Below, piece by piece: positions 36,983 through 46,347 of a stretch of DNA of 64,000 nucleotides. The notes beneath the pieces were generated by a model. That model was not told where the DNA came from, searched no databases, and saw only the letters and a program-made list of their open reading frames with translations. How positions within the stretch are numbered: position 1 is the first letter of the stretch; every line of letters starts with the position of its first letter. The DNA is from Bacteroidales bacterium UBA5287 (GTDB lineage Bacteria > Bacteroidota > Bacteroidia > Bacteroidales > Dysgonomonadaceae): NCBI GenBank assembly GCA_002411345.1, contig DHSL01000068.1, forward strand, positions 1 to 64,000, in the 5' to 3' direction. A program made the translations under genes and the position numbers.

Positions 36983-38464
36983 TTAATCTTTCTGAGCTTC
37001 AGTAGATTCAGCAGGGATTGCTTCAAGGATACGAACAAGATATTTCCACCATTTATCAACCGAAGGGATATTAACTTGTTCGGCAGGCGAATGAACATCT
37101 GTCATGTCCGGTCCGATAGAAATCATATCCAACTGAGGATATTTTTCGAGGAACAAACCACATTCCAGTCCCGCGTGAATAGCTTTTACTTCCGGCGTTT
37201 TACCGAAAAGGATTTCATATTCTTGTTGAGCCAATTTCAGAAGAGCCGAGTCCGTATTTGGCTGCCATCCCGGGTATCCGTCGTTATGAGTCACTTTTGC
37301 GCCAGCCAGATCGAACACTGATGATACAGTATTCACGATACTATCTTTACAAGACTCAATAGAACTTCTTTGGCTTGTTCCAATTTCAATAAGATTATCA
37401 TCTATCATTTTAACCGATGCCAGATTAGTTGAAGTCTCTACCAATCCATCTATTTCGTGGCTCATTCCGATTACCCCATGTGGGCAAGCATGAATTGCCA
37501 GGATAAGTTTCTCCGTCACTTTTTTATTGATGATATTTGATGGGATTTGAACAGATTCCATTGAAATATCCACACCCGGGTCGGTCTGTTTAAGTTCATT
37601 TTGGACATCAGCAAGGAAGTGATTTAGTTTTACCCTCACATCCTCTTTATATTTATCTTTCACACCCATGACAGCAAAAGCTTCACGAGCGATAGCATTA
37701 TGAAGATTTCCTCCACCAATTTGCGACAGAACCAAGCCAAATTTTTTACGAGTCAGTGAAAACATGAATCGGTTCAATATTTTGTTTGCGTTTCCAAACC
37801 CCCTGTCGATATCACTACCAGAGTGACCACCTCGTAAACCCTTCACTTGAACTTTAAACCAGAAATAGTTTTTTGGAACATCTTTCATCTTATATTTAAA
37901 GTAAGCCTTTGTACCTTTTCCACCCGCACAACCGATATAAATCTGTCCCTCCTCTTCTGTGTCGAGGTTTATAAGTTTTGATCCAGTAAAGAAATCCGGT
38001 TGCAAAGAGTTAGCACCCGTCAATCCCGTCTCTTCGTCGACAGTGAAAAGAGCCTCTATTTTTCCGTGAGCGATATCATTTGCAGCCAGTACAGCCAGTG
38101 CCGCAGCGATACCCATTCCGTTATCCGCGCCAAGAGTCGTACCATTAGCCTTTACCCAGTCGCCATCAATGATTGTTTCGATAGGATCGTTATCAAAATC
38201 GTGTGTTACATCATTGTTTTTTTCGCAAACCATATCAATATGAGATTGCAAAATGACTGTTGGCACATTTTCTTTTCCCGTCGTTGCCTGTTTAGTAATG
38301 AGTACATTACCCGCCTTGTCCTGTTTAGCCTCAAGGTTAAATTTTTTTGCGAAATCCAATAGATAAGCAATTATTTTTTCCTCTTTCTTTGAAGGTCTGG
38401 GTATTTGCGTGATATCATAAAAATATCCCCACACACTTTTTGGATCTAAATCTTTAATGGTCAT
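36983..38464 (-). CDS. pepD: Aminoacyl-histidine dipeptidase PepD
   Basis: Cytoplasmic M20-family dizinc peptidase cleaving Xaa-His dipeptides. The 493-residue protein has the metal-binding HIDMVCEKN, TTLGADNGMGIAAALA, TVDEETGLTGA and GPDMTDVHSPAE motifs and the HSGSDIDRGFGNANK lid-domain segment. Length matches the family. Monocistronic with its own terminator. Confidence 0.94.
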   Translation of the reverse strand: MTIKDLDPKSVWGYFYDITQIPRPSKKEEKIIAYLLDFAKKFNLEAKQDKAGNVLITKQATTGKENVPTVILQSHIDMVCEKNNDVTHDFDNDPIETIIDGDWVKANGTTLGADNGMGIAAALAVLAANDIAHGKIEALFTVDEETGLTGANSLQPDFFTGSKLINLDTEEEGQIYIGCAGGKGTKAYFKYKMKDVPKNYFWFKVQVKGLRGGHSGSDIDRGFGNANKILNRFMFSLTRKKFGLVLSQIGGGNLHNAIAREAFAVMGVKDKYKEDVRVKLNHFLADVQNELKQTDPGVDISMESVQIPSNIINKKVTEKLILAIHACPHGVIGMSHEIDGLVETSTNLASVKMIDDNLIEIGTSQRSSIESCKDSIVNTVSSVFDLAGAKVTHNDGYPGWQPNTDSALLKLAQQEYEILFGKTPEVKAIHAGLECGLFLEKYPQLDMISIGPDMTDVHSPAEQVNIPSVDKWWKYLVRILEAIPAESTEAQKD

Positions 38465-38635
38465 AGTATATTGAATTTTTAAAAATAATAATTACAAATT
38501 AATGCACCCTTTATAAACGTAAAAAGAGCAGATGTTGTTTTGCAAATATCGGGAAATTAGGGGATATTTTGCAAGTTATCGTATAAATTTAAAATCTTTA
38601 ATTAGAAAAAAGTACAAAAAATTGGTTTAATAACT

Positions 38636-38643
38636 TATCTTTG
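38636..38643 (+). promoter_or_regulatory. -7 promoter box for the small membrane protein and Skp genes
   Basis: TATCTTTG, 25 bases before the start at 38669. Confidence 0.5.
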
Positions 38644-38668
38644 TTGCTTTAATTAAGAAAATAAAAGT

Positions 38669-38899
38669 ATGAAAACGTTGCTTATTGGCTTTTTGCTTTT
38701 ATTTATTGCAATGATATTGCTAGGAATAGGGGTTTTTTTTTCAAAGAAGAAAGAGTTTCCGAGTGGTCATATCGGTGATAGTGAAGCGATGAAAGAGCGT
38801 AATATTGGTTGCGCATCAAGTCAAGATGCAGAAATGAGAGCCAAGAAGAATCCATTAGAAGAATTATTAAAATCTGACGAATATAATTATTTACACTAA
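38669..38899 (+). CDS. Small single-helix membrane protein with GCASSQD motif
   Basis: The 76-residue protein has one N-terminal membrane helix (about 4-24) and a short cytoplasmic-type tail with SGHIGDSEAMKERNIGCASS and a following QDAEMRAK. The single conserved-looking cysteine, close to a SQDxEMR segment, suggests a small family with a metal- or cofactor-related role. NqrM-like maturation proteins have a comparable size and layout, but the CGGL motif is absent. It overlaps nothing and is followed 2 bases later by the Skp-like gene. Confidence 0.6.
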   Translation: MKTLLIGFLLLFIAMILLGIGVFFSKKKEFPSGHIGDSEAMKERNIGCASSQDAEMRAKKNPLEELLKSDEYNYLH

Positions 38900-38901
38900 C
38901 A

Positions 38902-39537
38902 ATGAACAATAAAACTCAGTTTTACATTATCGGTGCCGTTTTGGCTATTGCCATCATCGGGCTTTACGTTTTGTACTTTACTAATGGTACAAATTCAAAA
39001 GAATCAAGCAATTCGATTTCTTTTGACAAGAATGACTCAACCGTTGTGCTTCCAATTGCTTATGTGCAACTTGATTCTTTATTAAACAACTACAACTTTT
39101 CGAAAGACATCAACGAGCAGTTGATTCGCAAAGAAGAAAGTGCCAGAGCAACTCTGAATCAAAAGGAGCGTCAGTTTAACGCTGCTGCCCAAACATTCCA
39201 GAAGAATGCTCAGAACAATGCGTTTCTAACACAAGAAAGAATGCAGCAAGAGCAACAACGATTAGCTCAGATGGAGCAAGATTACCAAAAAGCCGCAGCT
39301 GATCTTTCTCAAGATTATGCATTAGAGCAACAGCGATTGAACATTCAGTTGAACGATACCATCAAGTTTTATTTGAAAGAATACAATAAAGACAAGAATT
39401 ATCATATGATTTTCACCAATGTTGTTTCAGACATATTGTATGCTGACAAGAAATATGATATCACCAATTCTGTTATTGAGTACTTGAACAAGCAGTACGG
39501 ACCTTTGAAATCGGCGTTTGACGAAAAAAAGAAATAA
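38902..39537 (+). CDS. OmpH/Skp-family periplasmic chaperone
   Basis: Holdase for outer-membrane proteins. The 211-residue protein has an N-terminal membrane anchor or signal helix (about 8-27), the strand IAYVQLDSLLNNYNF, a long Gln-rich coiled coil (about 70-155) and a C-terminal core strand segment YHMIFTNVVSDILYAD. The helical arm and core order match OmpH. It starts 2 bases after the small membrane protein and ends at a strong terminator. Confidence 0.85.
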   Translation: MNNKTQFYIIGAVLAIAIIGLYVLYFTNGTNSKESSNSISFDKNDSTVVLPIAYVQLDSLLNNYNFSKDINEQLIRKEESARATLNQKERQFNAAAQTFQKNAQNNAFLTQERMQQEQQRLAQMEQDYQKAAADLSQDYALEQQRLNIQLNDTIKFYLKEYNKDKNYHMIFTNVVSDILYADKKYDITNSVIEYLNKQYGPLKSAFDEKKK

Positions 39538-39566
39538 GAGTATAACTCAATTACATATTTATAAAG

Positions 39567-39600
39567 ATAAGGTTCTCACACAAAGAACCTTATTTTTTTA
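39567..39600 (+). terminator. Terminator of the Skp-like gene
   Basis: ATAAGGTTCT (39567-39576) pairs perfectly with AGAACCTTAT (39584-39593), followed by a T run. Confidence 0.9.
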
Positions 39601-39609
39601 TGATGTGAT

Positions 39610-40800
39610 ATGAAACATTGGAGAAAATATCTATCCATTCAGAAAAAGGAGTACATGCAATCCGCTTTACCCATCGATTTTAAAGCAGATGCCGTTGTCG
39701 TTATTCCCTGTTTCAACGAACCAGCGTTGAATATTACGTTGACCGATATTTTAGAGAAGTCGACAACTGAAGAGAAATTATTAGTAGTCGTAGTGATCAA
39801 TTCGAGTGTTTTAACGTCAGAATCCATTGTAGAAAAGAATAGGCAAACCTATTTGCGAACCCAAGAATTTGCCTTCGTCAATTCGACCCCCAGTGTAAAG
39901 ATTGTACCGATAATTGTAGAAGGACTTCCCCGTAAGCATGCAGGAGTAGGCCTTGCCAGGAAGATAGGAATGGATTTGGCAATCGATTATTATTTACGAA
40001 TCGACAATCCCGAAGGCATAATTATTTCCCTTGATGCCGATTGTACCATATCCGGCAACTATTTTCCGAATATCATAAATACTTTCAAGACCGACAAGAA
40101 AATAAGTGTCGTCATATTGAACTTTGATCATCGAGTTGAAGAAGGCGATTTATTGCTTGAACGAGCTATCCTTCAGTATGAAAGCTATATACGATATTTT
40201 GAAAACGCGTTGAAACACACAGGATTCCCATATTATTATCACACCATAGGCTCAGCCTTTGCCGTAAGTGCCGACGCATACGTGCAAGTCGGCGGTATGG
40301 GTCGCCAGCAGGGTGGGGAAGACTTCTATTTCCTTCAGAAAGTCTTTCAGATGGGAAGTGTTAAAGAGTTACCCGATACATTTGTCTATCCTTTGGCTCG
40401 TTATTCCGACCGAATACCTTTTGGCACCGGTCCCGCATTGCGTAAAATCATAGAAGATCCAGAAAATGAGATGACCGTCTATTCCGTCGATTCATTTATT
40501 GTTTTGAAGACACTGTTCGATATGAAAGACACCTTTTTCAGGCAAAGCGAAGAATTTATCCAATCCAATATTGGTCAAATGCATCCATCGATCAAAGACT
40601 TTCTTATTGAGACCCATTTTGTTGAAGACATCAATGATTGCAATTCAAACTCCGCCACCCTTGTCACTTTCCAGAAGCGTTTTTTCCATCATTTTAACGC
40701 ATTCAAGGTAATCAAGTTTTTGAATTACGTCCATCCCAAATATTTTGAATTACAACCATTAAGCAGCTCACTGGTTAGATTTTCTGCTATAGATTGGTAG
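39610..40800 (+). CDS. Family 2 glycosyltransferase
   Basis: Transfers a sugar from a nucleotide-sugar donor. The 396-residue protein has the GT-A opening VVVIPCFNEPALN (about 30-42), the DxD-type SLDADCTIS near 145, and a conserved GGMGRQQGGEDFYFLQK block near 230-246. No membrane segments are obvious. It is not in a polysaccharide cluster, so acceptor and product are unknown. Confidence 0.85.
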   Translation: MKHWRKYLSIQKKEYMQSALPIDFKADAVVVIPCFNEPALNITLTDILEKSTTEEKLLVVVVINSSVLTSESIVEKNRQTYLRTQEFAFVNSTPSVKIVPIIVEGLPRKHAGVGLARKIGMDLAIDYYLRIDNPEGIIISLDADCTISGNYFPNIINTFKTDKKISVVILNFDHRVEEGDLLLERAILQYESYIRYFENALKHTGFPYYYHTIGSAFAVSADAYVQVGGMGRQQGGEDFYFLQKVFQMGSVKELPDTFVYPLARYSDRIPFGTGPALRKIIEDPENEMTVYSVDSFIVLKTLFDMKDTFFRQSEEFIQSNIGQMHPSIKDFLIETHFVEDINDCNSNSATLVTFQKRFFHHFNAFKVIKFLNYVHPKYFELQPLSSSLVRFSAIDW

Positions 40801-40816
40801 ATTAGGTCAATTTTAC

Positions 40817-40824
40817 TATTTTTG
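40817..40824 (+). promoter_or_regulatory. -7 promoter box for marC
   Basis: TATTTTTG matches TAnnTTTG, 50 bases before the marC start. Confidence 0.45.
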
Positions 40825-40874
40825 CATATGTTTAGATAAATACATGTAAGCATAATATATAAAATTGAAGAGGT

Positions 40875-41474
40875 ATGTTAGGAATTAATGGATTAGAAAT
40901 TTTAAGTTGTTTTCTGGCTTTGTTTGCCATTATAGATGTAACCGGTTCGATACCCATTTTTTTATCGATGCGTGAGAAGAACCGAGTAATCAAACCATTC
41001 AAAGCCTCAATATATTCCTTTGCGTTTCTGCTTATATTCCTGTTCATAGGAGAATGGATATTAAAACTCTTTCACGTAGATTTTTCATCGTTTGCCATTG
41101 CCGGAGCGTTGGTATTGTTGATATTATCAATTGAAATGATTTTCGGTGTCGAGATCTTTAAATACGAAGCAGACAGTTCAGGCGGTCAAGATGCGACCAT
41201 GGTACCCGTAGTATTTCCCTTGATTGCCGGTCCCGGAACATTTACCACCATGCTATCGATGCGTTCCGAATATCAGTTATCGAACCTCATACTTGGTATA
41301 GCCATAAATATGGTAGTAGTATTTCTTGTTCTCCATTACATCGATTTTGTCAAGAAGCTACTAGGAAACAGTGGAGCCTATATCTTAAGGAGAATTTTTG
41401 GAGTCATCCTTATGGCTATAGCCGTGCGATTGTTTACCGCCAATATGAGTTCGCTCATAGCCAGTTTTCAATAA
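40875..41474 (+). CDS. MarC family integral membrane protein
   Basis: The 199-residue protein has six predicted membrane helices and family motifs LFAIIDVTGSIPIFLSM (about 17-33) and VVFPLIAGPGTFTTML (about 112-127). MarC proteins have no firmly established transport substrate, and earlier links to antibiotic resistance were withdrawn. Monocistronic; the 378-base gap downstream contains the long 11-bp repeat. Confidence 0.9.
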   Translation: MLGINGLEILSCFLALFAIIDVTGSIPIFLSMREKNRVIKPFKASIYSFAFLLIFLFIGEWILKLFHVDFSSFAIAGALVLLILSIEMIFGVEIFKYEADSSGGQDATMVPVVFPLIAGPGTFTTMLSMRSEYQLSNLILGIAINMVVVFLVLHYIDFVKKLLGNSGAYILRRIFGVILMAIAVRLFTANMSSLIASFQ

Positions 41475-41538
41475 TTACATTAGCACTGCGATAAGTTAAA
41501 TAAGATTAATGAAATTTGAATAAAATCACATATTAAAG

Positions 41539-41682
41539 TGAGACCATTATCGGACCATTGTCGGACCTACCTCGGAGCTGCCTCGGAGGTTCCTCGGAGG
41601 TGACTCGGAGCATACTCGGAGGTTCCTCGGAGCATAGTCGGAGCATACTCGGAGGCAGGTAAGCCATAGTGAGAGCATATGA
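41539..41682 (+). repeat. 11-bp-period tandem repeat, locus 2
   Basis: Ten CGGA cores recur at exactly 11-base steps (41551, 41562, 41573, 41584, 41595, 41606, 41617, 41628, 41639, 41650). They are preceded by TGAGACCATTA and followed by degenerate units ending TGAGAGCATATG. Typical units are TCGGACCATTG, TCGGAGGTTCC and TCGGAGCATAC. Residues 6-11 vary while TCGGA is held. It lies in the marC-eno gap. The rest of that gap holds only AT-rich sequence and the eno promoter. Confidence 0.85.
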
Positions 41683-41775
41683 ATGTTAAATAATTGAAAT
41701 ATTAATGCATGAATTTTAACTCATTCAAAAATACATTTCATTATCTAAATCCCTCATATATTTGTAAAAAAAATG

Positions 41776-41783
41776 TATCTTTG
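41776..41783 (+). promoter_or_regulatory. -7 promoter box for eno
   Basis: TATCTTTG, about 70 bases before the enolase start. Confidence 0.5.
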
Positions 41784-41852
41784 TGCTGATTATGTATAGA
41801 CTTAAAAAGTTAAAAGATCAATTCATTATATACATTAAATAAAATCAATAAA

Positions 41853-43133
41853 ATGAGAATTGTAAGTGTTTTAGGACGTGAAGTATTGGATTCAAGAGGT
41901 AATCCAACCGTTGAAGTAGATGTGTTAACAGAATCAGGCGCATTCGGTCGTGCTGCTGTTCCTTCAGGTGCTTCAACAGGTGAAAACGAAGCATTAGAAC
42001 TTCGTGATGGTGACAAAAAAAGATACCTTGGTAAAGGTGTTTTAAAAGCTGTTGCAAATATCAATGACACAATTGCTCCAGCAATTATTGGTATGAACAT
42101 TTTAGAACAAACTGCTGTTGACGCTAAATTACTTGAACTTGATGGTACAAAAACCAAATCAAACTTAGGTGCTAATGCACTTTTAGGCGTTTCTTTGGCA
42201 GTTGCCAAAGCAGGTGCAGATTATTTAGGTTTGCCATTATACCGTTACATTGGCGGTACAAATACCTACGTACTTCCTGTTCCAATGATGAACATTATCA
42301 ATGGCGGTTCTCACTCAGATGCCCCTATAGCATTTCAGGAATTCATGATTCGTCCTGTAGGCGCCAGCTCATTCCGTGAAGGATTACGTATGGGTGCTGA
42401 AGTATTTCATGCATTGAAAAAAGTATTACATGACAGAGGATTAAGCACTGCAGTAGGTGACGAAGGCGGTTTTGCTCCAAAACTTGAAGGCACAGAAGAT
42501 GCATTAGAGTCAATCCTTAAAGCAATTGAAATTGCAGGTTATGTACCCGGACAAGATGTTAAAATTGCTCTTGACTGTGCTGCTTCAGAATTTTATGTAG
42601 ACGGTGTTTACGACTACACTAAATTTGAAGGCGAGAAAGGTGCAAAGCGCAATTCTGCTGAACAAGCTGCATATTTAGAAGAATTAATTTCAAAATATCC
42701 TATCGACTCAATTGAGGACGGTATGAATGAAAACGATTGGGATGGTTGGAAATTACTTACCGAAAAGATTGGCGACAAATGTCAGTTGGTAGGTGACGAC
42801 TTGTTTGTAACCAACGTAGATTTCCTTGCTAAAGGAATTGAATTAGGTTGTGCAAACTCAATTCTTATCAAAGTAAACCAGATTGGTACATTAACCGAAA
42901 CATTGAATGCTATTGAAATGGCTCATCGTCACGGTTATACCAGCGTTACATCACACCGTTCAGGTGAGACTGAAGATGCAACAATCGCAGACATTGCTGT
43001 AGCAACCAATTCAGGTCAAATCAAGACCGGTTCATTGAGCCGTTCCGACCGTATGGCAAAATACAACCAATTGCTTCGTATTGAAGAAGAGTTGGGTGGT
43101 CGTGCCGTTTATGGTTACAAAAAAATCAAGTAA
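41853..43133 (+). CDS. eno: Enolase
   Basis: Glycolytic enzyme converting 2-phosphoglycerate to phosphoenolpyruvate. The 426-residue protein is full length, with SNLGANALLGVSLAVAKA, HALKKVLHDRG, the metal-binding SIEDGMNENDWDGW and VGDDLFVTN, the catalytic-lysine segment ILIKVNQIGTLTETL and the SHRSGETEDATIAD signature. Strong codon bias compared with neighbours fits high expression. Confidence 0.97.
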   Translation: MRIVSVLGREVLDSRGNPTVEVDVLTESGAFGRAAVPSGASTGENEALELRDGDKKRYLGKGVLKAVANINDTIAPAIIGMNILEQTAVDAKLLELDGTKTKSNLGANALLGVSLAVAKAGADYLGLPLYRYIGGTNTYVLPVPMMNIINGGSHSDAPIAFQEFMIRPVGASSFREGLRMGAEVFHALKKVLHDRGLSTAVGDEGGFAPKLEGTEDALESILKAIEIAGYVPGQDVKIALDCAASEFYVDGVYDYTKFEGEKGAKRNSAEQAAYLEELISKYPIDSIEDGMNENDWDGWKLLTEKIGDKCQLVGDDLFVTNVDFLAKGIELGCANSILIKVNQIGTLTETLNAIEMAHRHGYTSVTSHRSGETEDATIADIAVATNSGQIKTGSLSRSDRMAKYNQLLRIEEELGGRAVYGYKKIK

Positions 43134-43155
43134 TCAGGTATTACTCCATAATTTA

Positions 43156-43189
43156 AAAACCATCCATTATTTGGATGGTTTTTTTGTTT
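43156..43189 (+). terminator. Terminator of eno
   Basis: AAAACCATCC (43156-43165) pairs perfectly with GGATGGTTTT (43173-43182), followed by T-rich sequence. Confidence 0.9.
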
Positions 43190-43346
43190 TATTGAGGCAT
43201 TGAAATAAAAAGTTAATTGAGGATAAAATACTAAAAACATGTTGTTTAATTGATTGAAATTCAGTAGAATTGCAGGTCGGATTGTTTTTCTCCAAGATAT
43301 TAATATTATTGCCTTATGAAACCTCCATGTTGTATTTAACACTCAA

Positions 43347-44852
43347 GCGCATGAAAATATAGAGTTGTGCTGATTAAACATTGCCGGGATTTATTTTGTT
43401 TTGTTTTATTGCCTTTACAGGCTCTCACAAAACTTTATATTCAGGCAGTATGGAGACAGTATCATTTGAACAAGTAGTCAGCCGTGGTTGCGGTCTAGAC
43501 GTACACAAAGAAACGGTTGTCGCCACCATAGACGGCGAGGGTCTAAAACGTACCACCCTGGAATTTGGAACGTTCACGAGTTCTTTGACAAAATTGAAAG
43601 ACTGGTTAGTCGAAAACAAGATTACTCACGTAGCAATGGAGAGTACGGGTGTATACTGGAAGCCGGTTTACAACATCCTTGAGCCAACGGGTATAACTGT
43701 TTGGATTGTCAATGCCCGGCACGTTAAGAACGTACCGGGGCATAAAACAGACAAAAAAGACAGTCGCTGGATCTGTAAACTTCTTCTTGCCGGTTTGCTA
43801 AAGCCGAGCTTCATTCCTCCACGAGAACAGAGGGAATTACGTGATTTAACTCGTTACCGAAAGAAGTTGATCCAGGATGTGGCATCCAACAAAAACCGAA
43901 TCATTCGTATTTTGGAAGATTGTAATGTTAAACTCTCGAGTGTATTAAGCGATACCTCAGGTATTACAGCTACAAAATTGATTAACAAACTCTGTGATGG
44001 TAAAAAGGTAACTCCCGAGGATATAGATGAGGTATATCATAAAAAAATCAGAGCGACCAAAGAAGAGATTTGGGAAGCTTGTAATGGTAATATTACTGAC
44101 CACCACATCTACCTGATGGGTGCAATCCGCTCAAACAACCGGCATATTGAATCTTCAATTGAAGAGCTTAATCAAAAGATAAGGCAAATTCTTTCGCCTT
44201 ACGAAAACGTAATGGAACTCCTTCGTGAGATTCCGGGATTAAGTCATAAAACCGCTGACGATCTTATCGCTGAAATCGGGCTGGATATGGAGGTTTTTCC
44301 AAGCGAAAAGCATTTGGCAAGTTGGGTGGGTGTATCGCCCGGTAATAATGAGAGCGCGGGTAAAAAAAAAGCGACAGAACAACCCACGGTAACAAGCAGG
44401 CAAAAACAACACTAGTAGAAGCCGCATGGGCTGCATCGCGTACAAAGAACACGTTTTATCTTACCCGTTATCATCGTTTAGCCGCTAGGCGTGGTAAAAA
44501 AAGAGCTATAATTGCTATTGCTCATTCCATTCTCAAATCGGTGTATTTTGTCTTAAAATACAATGTCCCGTACCATGAGCTGGGAGCGGATTATTTAAAC
44601 TCCCAAATAGAGAAAAGGCGGAAAAAGTATTTAAAGGGCGAATTAGAAAAGATGGGATATGCAGTTCAGCTGGAGCCTTCTAAGGCTTTGAGTCCTACAG
44701 CTGTATAATGAGTAAAATCCAACATAACGGGGAACAAAAACAAAAGGTCGATGTTTACTGACGCACGGGATCTATAAGATGCCTAAGTCGATTATGAAAC
44801 TGATATCAACAGATAAGTACCCCAGACTGTTGCCACGAGCACGCGTATGAAA
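43347..44852 (+). mobile_element. IS110-family insertion sequence (boundaries tentative)
   Basis: Contains an IS110-type transposase. Near-identical 10-mers GCGCATGAAA (43347-43356) and GCGTATGAAA (44843-44852) flank it and would give an element of about 1.5 kb, in the family size range; no longer terminal inverted repeats were seen. The 134-base downstream non-coding region (44709-44842), or the roughly 95 bases upstream, could encode the bridge RNA known in this family. The A-rich 150 bases after the right end up to 45008 contain no gene. Confidence 0.6.
43450..44708 (+). CDS. IS110-family transposase, split by a -1 frame change at an A9 run
   Basis: The DEDD N-terminal domain shows D17 (CGLDVHKET), E64 (VAMESTGVYW) and D101/D104 (KTDKKDSRW). 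The C-terminal Transposase_20 domain begins with the IPGLSHKTADDLIAEIG helix-hairpin-helix and has the serine motif VSPGNNESAGKKK. Frame 0 then stops at 44415. The -1 frame continues from A9 (44362-44370) as SDRTTHGNK to the TAA at 44708, matching the expected family C-terminus. Joined, it is about 419 residues. This could be a mutation or slippage at the A run. Confidence 0.8.
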
Positions 44853-45008
44853 TTTTAATTCTCTTATCTGTTTTGTTTTCTCGTCTAACCGGTGCATTTG
44901 TCCTTAAGATGAGTGCTTTCTTTTATTTTGTCATGGTTGAGTGTTGTAATTAATAACAGAATATTAATTAATTGAATATTAAATAATTATGCATTATCAA
45001 ATTTACGT

Positions 45009-45473
45009 ATGAAAACTAAATTATTGATTTTGATTGTTTTGCTATTGTTTGCATGTAATAATGCAGAAAAGCCATTGACCGAAGCAGAAAAAGAAAAAAA
45101 CATTGCAGAAGCCAAAAATGTGATCAGTACTATTTATCAAGCGGCCGAAAGTAACGATGCTGTTAAGTTGACATCGACATTTCTTGATTCACCGGATTTT
45201 GTTTCACTTATCAATGGTGAATTCGGTAATTATGAAGAGACTGTGAAAAAATATCCATCACTTATGGGTGAATACAAAGCTCAAAAAGCAACCATTCTCA
45301 CTGAAAAATATACAGTACTAGATGATTCAACTATACTGTACTCCTCAAAATCAAAATGGGAATGTAAACTTCAAAATGATAGCATTGCTGTTTATGATAA
45401 TTGTGGTTTTCTGCTTTTGTTGAAAAAATCAGATAAAGACTGGAAAGTGTTAAGTTGGACAGAGACATATTAG
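45009..45473 (+). CDS. Lipoprotein with NTF2/SnoaL-like layout
   Basis: The 154-residue protein has a short signal peptide with lipobox-like FAC (about 14-16). An amphipathic region follows (EAKNVISTIYQAAESNDAVK), then alternating beta strands ending KDWKVLSWTETY. The helix-then-strand order and the terminal Trp-containing strand resemble DUF4440/SnoaL-like NTF2 folds, which bind or turn over small ligands. This is a fold-level guess; no catalytic residues are evident. Confidence 0.65.
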   Translation: MKTKLLILIVLLLFACNNAEKPLTEAEKEKNIAEAKNVISTIYQAAESNDAVKLTSTFLDSPDFVSLINGEFGNYEETVKKYPSLMGEYKAQKATILTEKYTVLDDSTILYSSKSKWECKLQNDSIAVYDNCGFLLLLKKSDKDWKVLSWTETY

Positions 45474-45722
45474 TTTTTAAAGATTTAGATTAAATAAATT
45501 GGGATTTTTCCAATGACCAGTTGGTCACCCGGCGTTTGACTGCGTTTATTCCAGTATCAGTCCAATGGAATTTTCTATGGAAAAAAATTGTCACTCATTA
45601 TATCAATTATAAAGGGTCACTGCACTTTTAGATACAAATCATTCATGATTAATTTACATCAAATTGCATGTAAATTATATTAAATTAACAATGTTAAGGG
45701 GGAGGTAATATTAAATAATATA

Positions 45723-45730
45723 TAGTTTTG
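45723..45730 (+). promoter_or_regulatory. -7 promoter box for the beta-barrel gene
   Basis: TAGTTTTG matches TAnnTTTG, 33 bases before the start at 45763. Confidence 0.45.
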
Positions 45731-45762
45731 CAGAAGTAATTACACATTATCTATACAAATCT

Positions 45763-46347
45763 ATGAAACAAAGACTATTCGTTTTTACAGTATTGTTTTG
45801 TCTTTTCTCAACTGCCATAACTGCTCAAACAGAGAAGGGAAAATTTTCTATTTCGGGGCGTTCGTCAATTGAAGGTGCTTATTTTTCAAACCGTGTTTAT
45901 GGTGATAATATAAGTGCCACGGTCAGAGAAGCGATGGATGTTGATGGGTATTCATTTTCTATTACACCAAGCCTGAGTTATTTTGTTATTGATAACTTAT
46001 CAATTGGTGGGCAGGCTACATTTTCGATTACAGATGGTGATTATCAAAGTAAAACTACAGAGTTTATCTTTATGCCCACCGTTGCATATTACATTCCGAT
46101 AGAAAAAGTTGTTCGTCCGTTTGTGGCTTTGGGTGCAGGATATGCGAATGTATCCATGGAAAGTATGTCATTTAGTGGTTTTACTTGGGCAGGAGGAGTA
46201 GGGGCTGCATTTTTTGTAAGCAATAATATTTCCATCGATCTTATGGCAGAGTATGCTGAGGTGAGTTCAAAAACTTCCGATAACTCTAATTACAAATATT
46301 CCACTAAAGGCTTAGGCGGATCTATAGGACTTTCAGTTTATTTCTGA
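45763..46347 (+). CDS. Outer-membrane beta-barrel protein
   Basis: The 194-residue protein has a signal peptide (about 1-21, ending ITAQ) and alternating amphipathic strands consistent with an eight-stranded OmpA/OmpW-like barrel (for example FSITPSLSYFVIDNLSIGGQ, FIFMPTVAYYIPIEK). The last residue is Phe, as in substrates of the BAM complex. No peptidoglycan-binding domain is present. Ligand or function unknown. Confidence 0.82.
   Translation: MKQRLFVFTVLFCLFSTAITAQTEKGKFSISGRSSIEGAYFSNRVYGDNISATVREAMDVDGYSFSITPSLSYFVIDNLSIGGQATFSITDGDYQSKTTEFIFMPTVAYYIPIEKVVRPFVALGAGYANVSMESMSFSGFTWAGGVGAAFFVSNNISIDLMAEYAEVSSKTSDNSNYKYSTKGLGGSIGLSVYF

Noticed and set aside
41539..41682. Repeat array considered as a CRISPR
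   Set aside because: The period is 11 bp with no 25-40 bp repeat and no spacers or cas genes.
45514..45527. Palindrome TGACCAGTTGGTCA after the lipoprotein gene
   Set aside because: Short, without a T run or a nearby promoter, and not repeated elsewhere in the window, so neither terminator nor operator is supported.
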